Shown piece by piece: positions 45,074-57,259 of a stretch of DNA of 64,000 nt. Source of the DNA: Rhyacophila brunnea (Eukaryota > Arthropoda > Insecta > Trichoptera > Rhyacophilidae). Below the pieces are notes generated by a model. That model was not told the origin of the DNA. It did no database searches and saw nothing but the letters and a program-made list of their open reading frames with translations. Position 1 is the first letter of the stretch. Every line of letters begins with the position of its first letter. A program made the translations under genes and the position numbers. The stretch is taken from contig JAGYXB010000442.1 in NCBI GenBank assembly GCA_022495005.1, positions 1 to 64,000 on the forward strand, given 5' to 3'.

Positions 45074-47740
45074 AACATCATCATCATCATTATCATCAGC
45101 CTGAATCTATCCACTGCTGGATGAAGGCCTCTTCAAGCTGCTTCCACTTCTCTCGGTCCTGTGGATTGCGTTGTCACGTACTTCCGCAGAACTTTATCAT
45201 TTCATCGATCCAGCGGCCTCTAGGTCTACCTTGTGGACGTTTTGTACTTCTTGGATACCACTGGATGACTAGATTTGTCCAACGATTGTCTCTTCTTCGA
45301 GCTATGTGTCCAGCCCATCTCCATTAAGGCTTTTAATAAACTCTATTACATCGCAAACCCTTGTCTGCTTCCTTATCCACTCATTCCTCTTTTTGTCCTT
45401 TCGCGTTATGCCCAGCATGCACCTCTCTATACCACGTTGTGCTACTCTAAGTTTCTGGATCTCTCTCTTACTTAGGGTCCATGTTTCACACGCATATGTG
45501 ATCACGGGAAGCACAGTGGAAGGTCACTTTTGAAGATATTATTCAGGCGGCCAAAAGCACTCCAGCCTAGCTTTACTCTGGGAACAAGTTCATCAAATAT
45601 ACATCCATCTATAGACACTTGTTGTCCCAGATAGAGTAGCTTTTCACCTGTTCGAGCTGAGTGCCATTGATGAGGATCTCTTTTTGGCCTGCAAAGCAGT
45701 TGAACATGACTTTCGTCTTTGTTACATTTATTTTCAAACCTACTTTGTTTCTTACTTCAGCGAGTTCCTACATTCTGCTTTGGAGGTCTTCTGAGTCTTG
45801 CGAGAAAATTACTATGTCATCGGCAAAGCGCAGATGACACAGGTATTCTCCATTTATGGGGACCCCCTTGTCATTCCAGTCAAGTTGCCTGAATAAGTCT
45901 TCAAGGGTAGCTGTAAATAGTTTAGGTGAGATTGTATCACCTTGTCGGACTCTTTTGCTCATAGGAAATCTGCGCGATGGTTTATGGAGATTGACAGATG
46001 CTGTTGCGCTACTGTATATATTGTTGAAAATATTTATATAGCGCTCAGGGATTCCTTGTTTTCTGAGTGCGTCGAGTATTGAACATTTCTTTATCGAATC
46101 AAACGCCTTCTCATAGTCTACAAAACCCATGCATAGTGGCAGTTTGTATTCCTGGCACCGCTCTATGATTTCTCTGATGACTTGGATATGGTCCATAGTG
46201 CTGTATCCTCCTCTAAATCCGGCTTGTTCTCTCGGTTGGTTCTCGTCTAGTACATTTTGCAGACGGTTTGAGAGATTTTTTGTGAACGTCTTGTAGAGAA
46301 TAGGGAGTAGACTTATTGGACGATAATTTGCTAGGTCTTCTCTGTCACCTTTTTTGTGAAGAATGACAATGCTGGTATTTTTCCATGCCTCTGGGACATC
46401 CTCTTTGCATATGCAGGCTGTGAACAATTGTGCTAGTACTTCATTTGCATCCTTTCCCGCTTTTTTTGAGGATATTTATCGTTAGACCGTCTTACCCGGG
46501 GGCTTTCCCACTTTTCATGTAATTTAAAGCATGGTTTACTTCCCAGGATGTGATTTCGGGAGTATGATCTTCCGAATTTCCATTTCTCTGAAGATCTAAG
46601 TCTATAGTCGTATTGTCAGTGTCATCACTGTAGAGATCGCTGTAGAACTCTTCAACTCGGCTTAACAAATGTTCCCAATTTCTGATGATAGAATCATCTT
46701 TTGCTTTTAGTGCTGTGATTTGACGTTTTCCTATCGACAAGCATTGCTTATTTTTGTTTAAACTTCTGCCTGCTTTCACAATTGCTTGTATGAGGTTTAC
46801 ATTGAATTTACGAAGGTCTTCTCTTATCTTCCTTCGGAGGGTTTTGCAAAGTGATGAAAACTCCATATCGTTTTGTGCCTGTCTATCGCTCTTGGTTTTC
46901 CTTCTCTGCTCCATAAGATTCAATATTGCCTTCGAAAGCTTGGTGGGAGGTGTGACTTCCGAGCTTTTACACCTGTTTTTTCTGCACATTGTAGAATGAT
47001 ATTCGTTATATCCTCCGCGTTGGATAGGGAAACGGCTTCGTTCTCATCTAAAAAAGCCGATAGTGCATTTTTGATTTCATCTTGGAATTCAGTATTGTTC
47101 TGCAGGTATATGCGAGCATTTGACTTCTTCTGCAGTTTGGATCTTTCTGATTTGACGTTCAATCTTATCTTACATCTCACCATCCGGTGATCACTGCCGG
47201 TGTTAAACTGATTGATCACCTTACAGTTTAAAAATGTATATTTTCTGTCAGTGAGGATGTAATCGATTTCGCTGGTCCTTCCTGACGGGCTTCTCCACGT
47301 CCATGTACGTCTAGGTTTATGTTGAAAAAAGGAATTCATGATGTGAAGATTGTTGGTTTCAGCAAACTCCACAAGCATGTCCCCTCTACCATCCCTTGAG
47401 CCATGTCCGAAATTTCCGACCGCTACGTCATCTCTTTGATATGATCCAATACATGCATTGAAATCTCCCATTATGATGTTGAAGTGGCATTTACTTTTAT
47501 TTTTAAAGGATGTGATTTTCTCGTAAAACTCTTCCACTTTTTCATCAGGATAGCTCTGTGTCGGAGCATATATTTGCAAAATCTGAATCCGGTACCTAGC
47601 ATTGATTTTGAGTATCACGCTTGCGACCCTGTCAGAAATGCAGTTGAACTCGACTATGCGGTCCATCCAGGCTTTGTTGACAACAAATCCAACACCGCTC
47701 GTGCGTCCTTCATCGGTTCCTTTGTCAGCTTACTCTTACT
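45074..47740 (-). mobile_element. RTE-type non-LTR retrotransposon (LINE), 5'-truncated
   Basis: Reading on the minus strand from about 47740: an endonuclease domain, a linker, a reverse transcriptase domain and a C-terminal tail ending near 45120. It ends in a (ATG/TGATG)n-like trinucleotide tail (45074-45100), as is common in RTE elements. The EN domain lacks its N-terminal third, typical of incomplete reverse transcription. No flanking duplication was identified. Related 3' ends lie at 58185 and 59719. Confidence 0.88.
45302..47738 (-). pseudogene. Decayed LINE polyprotein: endonuclease and reverse transcriptase
   Basis: Endonuclease part (46920-47738): IIMGDFNACIG, the SEIDYILTDRKY motif and TGSDHRMV, all hallmarks of apurinic-like LINE endonucleases. 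The linker (46492-46989) overlaps it in another frame and ends in MKSGKAPG. Reverse transcriptase (45768-46427): LANYRPISLLP, EQAGFRGGYS, FVDYEKAFDS, RQGDTISPKLF and the catalytic FADD in LRFADDIVIFS. C-terminal part (45302-45514): VITYACETWTLSK, GIERCMLGITRKD and NEWIRKQTRVCDVI. Homology continues past each break, but the pieces lie in different frames with in-frame stops between them, so the copy cannot make a full protein. Proteins of this family copy their own RNA at nicked chromosomal DNA. Confidence 0.88.
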
Positions 47741-47819
47741 CAGCGAAGTAAGACGTAAAGGTGAGGGTATTATCACTTTACAAAGCGGACATGTTACTTG
47801 AACATGGTGACATTATAAT

Positions 47820-49930
47820 ATAATATTACAAAATTATTGTCAATTTAAAACGAACGAAATATAACGTAAACTACGCAATTCTAGGCAAAACCTTTATGAC
47901 ACAAATTGTATGGTTTGTTGGTTGGTATGTTACAAACTGTTTCACAGTGCAATTAATACCATTTCTATAAACTATTTGACGGTAAGGTGTAAACGAATTT
48001 AATGATTTAACTACCGTGGAATCATTACTTTATTAGATCTTCGGGCAAAAAAATATTAAGTACCTACCAATAAACAATAAATAAAGAAATTCAGTTCAGA
48101 ATGAAAAGAGCTTTTTTTTAATTTTTAGCAGCATTTTTTTAAGTCAAGGCCTTTCTACTGAGAAATTGGTTGGTTGCAACCAGAAACTCGTTGATTATTT
48201 CTCGGAAAATGATAATTCTCGAAATGTTATTAAATTAATTTCTCGAGATTTGAGACTGGCCTTATCTGATGATTTCTCGAGATTTCTCGTTCATAACATG
48301 ACGAATATGATAACGATAGATGAGACTAGGTGGACCGTGTGGCAATTGAAAGATTCTAATTTTATTCTACCTACTCCCAAAATCCATATAATATCTGTAC
48401 ACGTATAGGTATAACTATTATAAAATAATTTTCTGTAACGCGAACTCTCAGCCACCTAGGGCCATCTAGCGGAAGAATACGAAGCATGCAATTGAATACA
48501 TTATTCTATTGATACTGGAAATTTTGAGTGTTTTAATTAGTCGATACGTACCTACATATTTAAAAACATTAATAAGAAAAGTAATGTTTTATTTTTAAGT
48601 TAAAGGTAAACGTACAAATTTTATAATTATGTATATAGTTAGGTAAATAAGTTCTCTCGAAGATTTGGAAGATTTTTTTGAATAAATAAGAAAATTCATT
48701 CTTAACATTAATTAATTAATCCATATCACCTAACGGAGGCCTATTCCTGTGGAACCCTTTTCAGTTTCACCTAAATCTGACAATATTATGTGGTGCTTAT
48801 TAATCTTTTATGCTTAATGATTAATCCTTAGTTCTGCATATATCTATTTGGATAGGTACTTCTCACTCTTAGGTACTGACTGTTTATCATTGATATGATA
48901 TCACAATATATTTTTTCTAAATAAATGATACACGTATCACACTATCAATATGTGGTACTTGAAGTCAATAGGATACAAAATAATAATAGTCTAGCGACAT
49001 CTTATAAAATTTAGAAGAACTAATATTACTTTATAAACATAATAATTAGTTGACATCATTTTATTTTACTCTCCATTTTAAAAAATGCGTTCCCAGTTTG
49101 ATGTCAATCATAGATAATATACTTAAAATGTCAGTCTTCAAGTTAATAATAATGTACTTTGTACACTGTAAAACTAAAGGTACAGTAAAATAAAACAGTT
49201 ATGGAATATTGGCCTTGCTCCACATCCCTACCTATCTACTGTTATTTTTAATTATTATTGTTGTAATCAAGTATTGAAAATTACGTTGCTAATTTTCCAT
49301 AATAATTGTTGTATTGTAATTTCTAATAATTACGAAGCTCTAGCAAAATAGGTGAGTATGCAGTTATTTTAAATATAATAATAATATTATTAAAAGACAT
49401 ATTCAGAACACTTACCTACTGAAAAAGCATTTAACTTTATCTATGTATATCTACCTAACTAACTACATATTATATTATATTACATGCAGATAATATTATG
49501 TATATTATGGTAGGTAATCAAGGACATCAAGGGCGTGTGATGTACATAGGTAAATAATGGAATATACCTACCATAATAATAGTAGTCAGGTAATCAGGGA
49601 TGCCAAAATATTTAAATTATAATAATTTATTTATAAGTAGTTAGGTAGGTATTTTAAATTTTTCATTAAATAATTCTTAGTTCATAACAGATTTTTAGGT
49701 GTTTGCTTAGCTTCAATTATTGAACGGTAGCTGGATGGGAAGGAAAGTTAAGCGGGTAATACTTATGTATGAAAAACACATCATAATTCAGTCAAAGTTT
49801 CTATTAGATACATATTTATATACCTATATAAATAATTATATTTCCATTCGGTATTTGTTGAATACTCCACAATACATTACTTAAAAACTATAGATAGGTA
49901 GGTGCCTAAGAAGATAGAAATATACCTAAG
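47820..49930. other. AT-rich stretch, no gene recognised
   Basis: An 80-codon plus-strand frame at 48166 is built on repeated TTTCTCGAGATTT-like boxes (about 48197-48292) and is probably not a gene. Many TAGGTACC-type short repeats occur. Nothing else to support. Confidence 0.4.
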
Positions 49931-49933
49931 AAG

Positions 49934-50340
49934 ATTGCAATACCGAATGAAAATATCGATATCGATTTTTCGGTATTAGGTACATATTGCATATCCGTAT
50001 CAATACCGGTATACGTTAAAAACATGTAAGGATAATAATTCTTTCATGGCACCCTAATTATTTCGACAGAGCCGTCAACTTTTCCGCACACAATGAAATA
50101 AAATTCATTCATAAACTTTACTGAACTCGGCAGGATTCTTATAGCTACTTCCAAATTCCGTACAAAACCAAAGTCGAGAGTTTTCCGCTCAAAATTAATA
50201 ATATGTTCTGGACTTTTTTATTATTATTTCACTTCAATCATTAATTAAGATATGGGTATTTTTAATTTTTCTGCTTTTTTAATTTATTATTAAACCCGAT
50301 ATTCCGGTATCGATGAATAGCGGGATCCCGGTATTGCAAT
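49934..50340. mobile_element. Inverted-repeat element with ATTGCAATACCG ends
   Basis: Left end ATTGCAATACCGAATG and right end CCCGGTATTGCAAT are inverted repeats of about 12 bp. Near-terminal ATATCGATATCGATTTTTCG and CCGGTATCGATGAATAG are also related. The target duplication is not clear. Similar to non-autonomous hAT elements with CAATACC termini. Confidence 0.55.
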
Positions 50341-50344
50341 AGGT

Positions 50345-52028
50345 GCAAATAGGTAAGTAGGTACTAGTAAAAAGGTATACTTAAATCGTATTTGAACTAA
50401 CATCAAATTATAAAGAAAGTCAATTATGTAGATAGACGATTTTCTCTAAATTTTCCCTTCTTCGTCTGTAAGATAGTAGACTGAAGAAACCTTCATTCAT
50501 TGACTAATACGTTAATGCCGTCATTTGAATACTGATCGATAATGCATTTGGTATCTACGTGCCTAACCTAAAGTGTTTCTACAATGTTATTTTCTATAGT
50601 TTAAGTTTAGTCCTTTTGATAAATAGCATTTCTTAACTCGGCATGTAATCTCGTAGTCTTTACCAATACAAAATAATAGTTTTATCATTAGGTACCTATT
50701 ATACGACACACCTAATCATCGTAGTCCTTCAAAATTAAAAAAAATGTTGATAAATATAAGTATGGCCTATTATGCCACCTATTAAGGTATATGTACTATG
50801 TTATTAAGTTTGGTAAGCACCTGGAATATACACGAAATATTGTACCATATTATATTTATATGTGTTACGGAAGAGATTCTTATCAACTATATAAAGACAT
50901 AATAACTAACTTCATTTATAAGACAGTAAGTCATATGTAAATAAGCATTAGCCACGATTTCTACAAGCATCTCATACTGATCTCTTTACAGGTAAACTAG
51001 GTAGTAGGTACTAACAAATCGCCCTTTAGCTCCAGACGACTACTCTAGAGGGGTGGAGGAGATCGCGGGAGGCTGATTTATTGTGGCAGAAAGTAGAAGT
51101 TGCAAAGTTTATAATAGGTACCTATAACATTTGCATTCATTTTGCACACATCTTATTATTTCGACAGGGGGGTCGATACTGGATTGCAAACTTTTTATTC
51201 TTTTGGGGAAAGTGAACTACATCGAGATTTATGACCGAAAGCTGGGGACATTGCTCCACTAGCACGCCATTTGGTTCACAACAAGTTGTTGTTATATAGT
51301 AGGTACCTACCTACTTACAAACGTAGACAACTAATTTAAACTAAACATTATTAACTGCGTTTTCAGTATGTGGGTCGATACCATAATGGTAAGAGCCATG
51401 TCTAGATAGCAAAAGACGTATGTTTAAATCCCAATCAGAGATTTTTTTGCGATTTTTCTAATACGTATATTTCGGAGGATTTTTAGGTTATTTAATTATA
51501 CATTAATTTGTTAATATTGTGTTAAAAATAAGTAAGTACCTATCTTAATATTAATCGAAAAATCACACATTGTTTAATGAAAGCAACTGAAATAAATTTA
51601 ACATTTCTGATTATATTTATTTTTATTGACTTATGGTGTTGCCTGAATGGTCGGGACCGCTGAAAAATTGGGGGCTTTTGGGAACCGGGACATAATATCC
51701 CATTTAGCATATAATAGATCAATAATTATTTTTAATTATTTCAGTTTTCTCTGCTCTTTAGCCTTAATTCACACTTGATTATTATACACTTTGATTGTGC
51801 ATATTAATGTAGTACTGTGTCGCTTGCTTTTCTCATTTTCCCGCCCTTTATCTATAGTCTATGAGTAATACCATTGACCAGTGCACTACCTGTAAACCCC
51901 TGCGGTTAATAGTAATTAATTTACTAAAATGCCGTTTTTGTGCAAAGGATATTTAGCGCAATATTTCGTGTCGTGCGGACGAGTTTAAAAAAAATTAAAC
52001 TTTCTGCACAAATATGGTATCAATAATC
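50345..52028. other. Upstream intergenic region of the secreted-protein gene
   Basis: AT-rich with short frames only. A tRNA-like plus-strand segment at about 51370-51445 (CCATAATGGTAAGAGCC, then GTATGTTTAAATCCCA) is a SINE head remnant. Nothing else was recognised before the core promoter. Confidence 0.45.
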
Positions 52029-52064
52029 TATAAATAACGCGCACTTATTTTGCACACATCAGTC
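52029..52064 (+). promoter_or_regulatory. Core promoter: TATA box and initiator of the secreted-protein gene
   Basis: TATAAATA at 52029-52036 is followed by TCAGTC at 52059-52064. The initiator A (52061) lies 32 bases from the first base of the TATA box. Both the spacing and the TCAGT initiator fit the arthropod RNA polymerase II consensus. The coding start is 195 bases further on. A possible short 5' UTR intron runs from donor GTAATC (52120) to acceptor ATTGTAG (52247). Confidence 0.65.
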
Positions 52065-52255
52065 AATATTGTGTTCTATTTTCAACTCTGAATATTGCAT
52101 GCGTTATTAATATTAGTTGGTAATCTCTTTTAAAAAGTGAGAAATATTTAAAAAAAAAAAAAGTAATTCTGCAAGAAATAAATTAATCAGCTAATTACTT
52201 AGTAGAAATTTTTTATTTTTAATAATAATATCAAATTTTCATTGTAGATTCGACC

Positions 52256-55200
52256 ATGGATTTGAAATATCAGGTGTGCATCTTTTTGGTATTCTTACTC
52301 CTCGTTATTGTAACTGGATCTTCTCATTCGGGAGGTAAATATATTATTTACATATTATGGTAGACGTAGAGTATCACTAAATACTAGTATATTATAATGC
52401 ATAATACATAATAGTTGTAGAATATCCCATTATGACTACTAGTTTATGATACGGGCCCCCGGGCTAGAATCTTTGGCGGGCCCCCCTACCTACGATGAAG
52501 GCAATGTGATACTATACAAGCATTTTGCAAATGGTGTTCTAGGTAAATTTATTTAGCGATTTTCGTATTTTTGAAAACATCTACTTGAATTTATAAATCG
52601 ATTGCAAGATTTGTACCAGACAAACAACCACCGGACAAATAAGAATACGAGCTAATAAAAACGTTGTAAAATACTCGCCCATCTATAAAATATCTAAAAT
52701 TATGCCATTAAATAATATATAACTTTGGATAATTTATAGATAGAATAATATTATTGTTTGGTTTAGGCAGGGCTTAATGAATATGGTTTAGTTTAGGCAG
52801 GGCTTTATTGATATTTAAAAACTAACCAACACCATCTGTAAATTGACAAACAATAATCAAAATTTTTATCGCATAGCCACACACTTTAAAATGTTAATAC
52901 CTTTGAAGTAAAATAGCGCCGCAGACGACTTTTTTACTATTAGAGCGAATTTTTAAAGTGTGTTTATCCCACTTATCTGATCGACCCATCACGCCGGGCC
53001 CTCCTAAGCCCGGGCCCCCAAGCCAGAGCCTTCCCTGTCAGTCCCCCCTTTGAGGGGGGCATGCTGCTGAGTGTGCATCGTGTGGCCTTAGTGCGTAGTT
53101 CAATTATGGCAAAGCTTTTCCTAGGGTCAAAATTGAATTCAAAATTCAAAGCTCTAAGCTCAAAGTTCAAAAAAATAATAATCGTAAAAATATTTAATTT
53201 AATGAGAAATTTTCTCTAGTTTATTTGAAGATCATTTTTCTATGCAAGGTTCATAATTAGTGGTCTAACACAATATGCAGCATTCATCACTTTGAAAATT
53301 TAATAATCTTCATCCAATTTCACATGCCCTTTTCTAATTTTGTGTTTTATTCATTGATTTTTTTTTATTTACAATATATATTGTAACTCTGCTAATTCCA
53401 TTTCTAAATCACCAATTTCAACAAAAACCTCTACTCCAAACTTTAACACAAAATTCAAATAATTACAGAAACCTAACTGCAATAATTAATATTCAATTTT
53501 ATAAAGGGAGACAATACAAATTGTAGAGCCATTTTCAATTGTTAAAATTGATTAAAACTCTTGGATAAACGCTCCGGTTGGTAAACTTTTCTATTTCGAG
53601 CACCGGGTTTACTCCTTTCGACGTATGTTCCCAAAGCTATCATGTAAAACAGTCTTTTTGTAAATCTTAGGTTGAAGCTATTCAAGATTTTTTTTTAAAT
53701 ACAACCTGTAAAATCTAAGTTTTTTTATTGTTTTGTTTTAGGTAAAAACGCAACAAAAACAAAACGCCACACTCATTCACCAGCGCGATCAAGCTCTTCG
53801 AAAAACCATACTTCTAATCATACTTCTAATCATACTTCTAATCATAATTCCTCACCCACCAACTCTCCACCGGAAAAGGATATTTCTTTAGGGAATTTTA
53901 CAGGATTAGACGTGAACAACTCTCAATACAATGGAAATAGTTTAGGAGGCAGACGACACAAACGGTTAGTTTGATTAATATTATTATGTTGTTGGTCTAG
54001 CTTCATTAACTCAAATGTTGGAGCAGGGATCCCAACCCTGTACCCGCTGGACCTTTTTTGCGTGTGCTAAAACAATCATTTGTGCATTTTATATATTTAA
54101 AAAAATGTTATAATATTTTAAATCGATTAATAAAAATAATTGCAATTGAATTTTTGTTGTTTGATTGGTTTTATTAAATTTATCGTCGATGCATGGTTGA
54201 ACAAGCCACTTAATTTAATTTAGCCATATTAGTATAATACGTTCATTTGCTGCTTAATTAAAGAGCAATAAAATTAGAAGTGCTACCGCGAAGTGGGATA
54301 ACAATGCAGATTCAGTATAATAATATGTAGAGCTGAGCGCAATAGGAATATTCACATACATTCTAACCTAGGGGCGGCAGGTTATATGAAAGTATGGTGA
54401 AGCAGGCAAGTATGGTGAAAAAGTATGGTGAGGCAGGCTGGTAATCAATTTGCGGCAAAATTTACCCGTTAACATTATATTATGTGGGTACATTATAATG
54501 ACCAAAGTGAATCCTCCGTGATGCCCTGCATTTTTTTTTATCGCGTCGCTATTTCTCGTAAGTTGTCGGCTATTGTTAGTTGGCCTGCTTCATTCAGTTG
54601 TATAAGAAAGCCGAATTGTTGCCCCTCTTTTTATTTAATACCTCTATGATTCTAATGAATTGAAGTAATCTAAATTATCGATATAGGTAGTTGTTATATA
54701 TTTAATAAATATTAATAAATTGTAAATAAAAAATAAAATATTATTTATAATTAGATATCTGTTTCATTATATTTAATGATGTTTCTAAATAATATTTCAT
54801 TTTCATCAATACATGGTTGTAGAAGAATTCTTTAAAAAAATAAAACTAATAATATTTACTCGTCAGATATATTATGTAATATTATGTATGTAAGTGAGTT
54901 TCACTGCAAAAAATGGTGCCCGCTATTCCATCTTTGGCTATAATGTTCTTATGATGAAAATAATGTTGGTAGCCTCTGCGCTAGAGCGTCAGATTAGTGT
55001 ACGGAAATACATGGATTCATTTCCCAAGTATCGCCACTGCCACATAATATAATACATATTCTCAATATATCCGAGCTATATACCTACTTACACTATTATA
55101 TTGTATACCTATATATCTACGTACCTACCTACTATAAATAAATGTATCAATCAAAATAATTAAATCACTTAGCATCTGCGTGATACAATATAAATGAATT

Positions 55201-57046
55201 ACAAAAACTATCAAAACGTATTTTTTGAATACATGTAAATCGTAATCATATGGAACTCACGTACACTATATCAATACAATGGGGTTACATAATAATATAT
55301 CGTCTATTCAAATTTTAATTGCTTGGCGACCCTTAAGATTCCCCAGTTTTCTCCTCATATAATACTGGATTGTTTTAGCTGCATCGTCGTTCAAAAGCAA
55401 TCTGGTACCCATGGAGATTCTTCAGAGGGTGGTGGAAACGATGGAGATGAGGAGTCAAATGAAGACTACAAGAAAGGAAAGAACTCAAAGGGCAAGAACG
55501 GAAACAAGGACGGAAAATTGAGAGATGGACGGAAAAAGCAGAAGAAAGGACATGAAAATGAAACGGAAGACCTAAATACTGAGGTAGATATCTTTGATTG
55601 GATAATAAAAATTATATATAGGTAGATTATATAGTATATTTATTTAGTTATCACATAAATAATGTAAGAATTTTTTGTCACTATACCGGAAGACTACTTC
55701 AGTATGGGATAATGACATTTTAAAATCCTATTTATTAATAAAAATGTGTATATTAATTGTTTACATACAAAATGTTAGCTAGGTACCTAGTAGGTACCTA
55801 CATACTAAGAAAAAAAAACTTAAACAAGATTATAACAGCCAACAGATGTGTGTAGGTAGGTATTTACGATTACAGATAGTAAAGTAAACGAACATGTTCG
55901 CTCCAAAGTGGAGTATTTGGTTTTCCACAGAAAACACAGAAGAACAGATTTTTTTATGGAGAATAAATAGTTGTTAATTATTCGCCTAACCCATTGGATG
56001 TGTACACTGGATCACAGACACATTGAAAATACTACTTGAATTTTTGCCAGCTGCACAATCCACGGCTTAAAAGACGGGCGCTCTATCAACTTGGCCACAG
56101 TGGGTGCAAATAGAAATATTAATCTTGCAGAGAAAAAATATGAGTAATCGAACTAAATAACCTCGTAGCCGGTAGTGATTATAATGTCGTGGGAACTGGG
56201 TTCAAATCCCGGGTCTGGCAAATTGACATGTTGTTTTTCAATGTGTGTTTGGTTTGGACCCAGAGTATGGATCTAATAGGCTGAGCAAGTGGTTAACATT
56301 CATTTCTCATATACAACTAATATCTTTTAATACCTACATCATCCGTTCTGTGGAGGCCCATATTATGATATTCTCATGATCGAACTGGTTAAAAAAGTGG
56401 TTATAATTTTCTGATGTCCTTAGTAAATCTTTCAAGCGTTGATACTGAAATGATGGTTTATTGAGGCTTTCATGAAATAAAATAGATATTCGACCAATTT
56501 TATTATTGTCATACCTAATAGTGGGGCTATTTCGTCAGAGTGGGCATTACTTAGTATTAACGGGAACACATTCCAGTTTATAAAATAGCATACACTACAT
56601 ATATCGTTTTGTATGGATGGGCTTATCTATTATATTATATTTTATTTTACTTTATGATGCATGATGTATGTTTTTTGAAATCGTAAGTACAAGATGCATG
56701 GACAATTTTAGGGTCGAATCTTCCTAATTTTAGGGGTGAAAATTGAGAAAAGGCAGAAATAAATATTTGGAATGCCATTAGGTATCTTGGTATATATATA
56801 ATATTATAAAGACATACGATCGTGGTTATTGAGTATGTATCTAAAGAAGAAAGAATAGTTTATGATTTGAATGGATTATTGCAAAATAAAAGTTCATTTA
56901 ATTCACTGTATTGTTGTGTTTTATTCTTCTTCTAGGCATCCGCTGAGAACTCGGGCAAAATGAAGAAACGATACAATAATTCTCGCAAAAGACGCAACAA
57001 TAACAGACATAAGCGATCACCAATATTAAACTATCTTTTAGCTTAG
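52256..57046 (+). CDS. Secreted basic protein of 205 residues, four coding exons, family not recognised
   Basis: Coding exons 52256-52334, 53742-53964, 55379-55583 and 56936-57046. All introns are GT-AG and the phases (1, 2, 0) join into one frame ending in TAG. Residues 1-21 (MDLKYQVCIFLVFLLLVIVT plus G) are a clear signal peptide. Residues 48-63 repeat SNHT, giving three NHT sequons plus NSS, with NAT, NFT and NNS elsewhere, so heavy N-glycosylation is possible. Residues 110-165 are Gly/Asp/Glu/Lys-rich and disordered. The tail from about 177 is strongly basic (KKRYNN, RKRRNNN). RHKR occurs at 98-101 and again at 193-196, a furin-type site; the second would release SPILNYLLA. Cysteines are only C8 in the signal and C102. 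Introns hold repeats: a GC-rich element in intron 1, two opposed SINEs in intron 3. Possible roles (inference): salivary effector, secreted matrix protein or processed peptide precursor. Confidence 0.85.
52448..53060 (-). repeat. GC-rich dispersed element, copy 5, inside intron 1, with nested MITE fragment
   Basis: Minus orientation: GGGGGGACTGACAGGGAAGG at the 53050 side and GGGGGGCCCGCCAAAGATTC then TAGCCCGGGGGCCCGTA at the 52450 side are the two ends of the family. The interior is interrupted by 52681-52847, a fragment of another MITE. Located wholly within the intron. Confidence 0.75.
52681..52847 (+). mobile_element. Internal fragment of the CAGTGGCGAAGGGTGG MITE family
   Basis: ATCTATAAAATATCTAAAAT and TTTGGTTTAGGCAGGGCTTA and AACACCATCTGTAAATTG match 3751-4050 of the 3562 copy, with about 130 bp deleted between. 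The terminal repeats are absent. Confidence 0.75.
53571..53607 (+). mobile_element. Right-end fragment of the CAGNGCTCGAAATGG MITE family
   Basis: ACGCTCCGGTTGGTAAACTT then TTCTATTTCGAGCACCGGG corresponds to the last ~40 bp of copy B with substitutions. In intron 1 of the secreted-protein gene. Confidence 0.6.
54970..55035 (+). mobile_element. tRNA-derived SINE head fragment in intron 2
   Basis: GGTAGCCTCTGCGCTAGAGC then GTCAGATTAGTG then ATGGATTCATTTCCCAAG gives a tRNA-like box A and a weak box B at normal spacing. No 3' domain follows. Confidence 0.5.
55980..56105 (-). mobile_element. tRNA-derived SINE in intron 3
   Basis: The minus strand reads CCACTGTGGCCAAGTTGATA then GAGCGCCCGTCTTTTAAGCC then GTGGATTGTGCAGCTGGCAA, a tRNA-like head followed by TTTTCAATGTGTCTGTGATC of the family A body. 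It faces away from the next SINE, 55 bases downstream. Confidence 0.7.
56160..56402 (+). mobile_element. tRNA-derived SINE, family A, in intron 3
   Basis: Box B GGTTCAAATCC (56199-56209) is followed by CGGGTCTGGCAAATTGAC, TTTTTCAATGTGTGTTTGG, GGCTGAGCAAGTGGTTAACA and the 3' domain TTCTGTGGAGGCCCATATTA then GATCGAACTGG, ending in an A-rich tail. Collinear with the 29516 copy. Confidence 0.82.
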
Positions 57047-57225
57047 TTGTGGTAAACCATGGGATCATGGGCATATTGGATAGATTATATTAATTTAGTT
57101 ATAAGGAACAAAGTTTTGCAAAGTATTTATTAAATATAGATAAGGTGTTGTTATCCCCCTCAAATATATCAAAATAGTTTATGGAATACAGGTATTTTGT
57201 TTGAAATAATATTACTAGAGTGAAT

Positions 57226-57231
57226 AATAAA
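57226..57231 (+). terminator. Poly(A) signal AATAAA of the secreted-protein gene
   Basis: First canonical AATAAA after the TAG stop at 57044-57046, about 180 bases downstream, giving a normal-length 3' UTR. Confidence 0.55.
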
Positions 57232-57259
57232 GAAGATACCACATCTTTCTTTAAGTAAA

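Noticed and set aside
46754..47190. Plus-strand frames over the LINE
   Set aside because: Antisense of the endonuclease and linker coding sequence.
48166..48408. 80-codon frame near repeated TTTCTCGAGATTT boxes
   Set aside because: Built from short internal repeats. No protein-like signature or splice sites.
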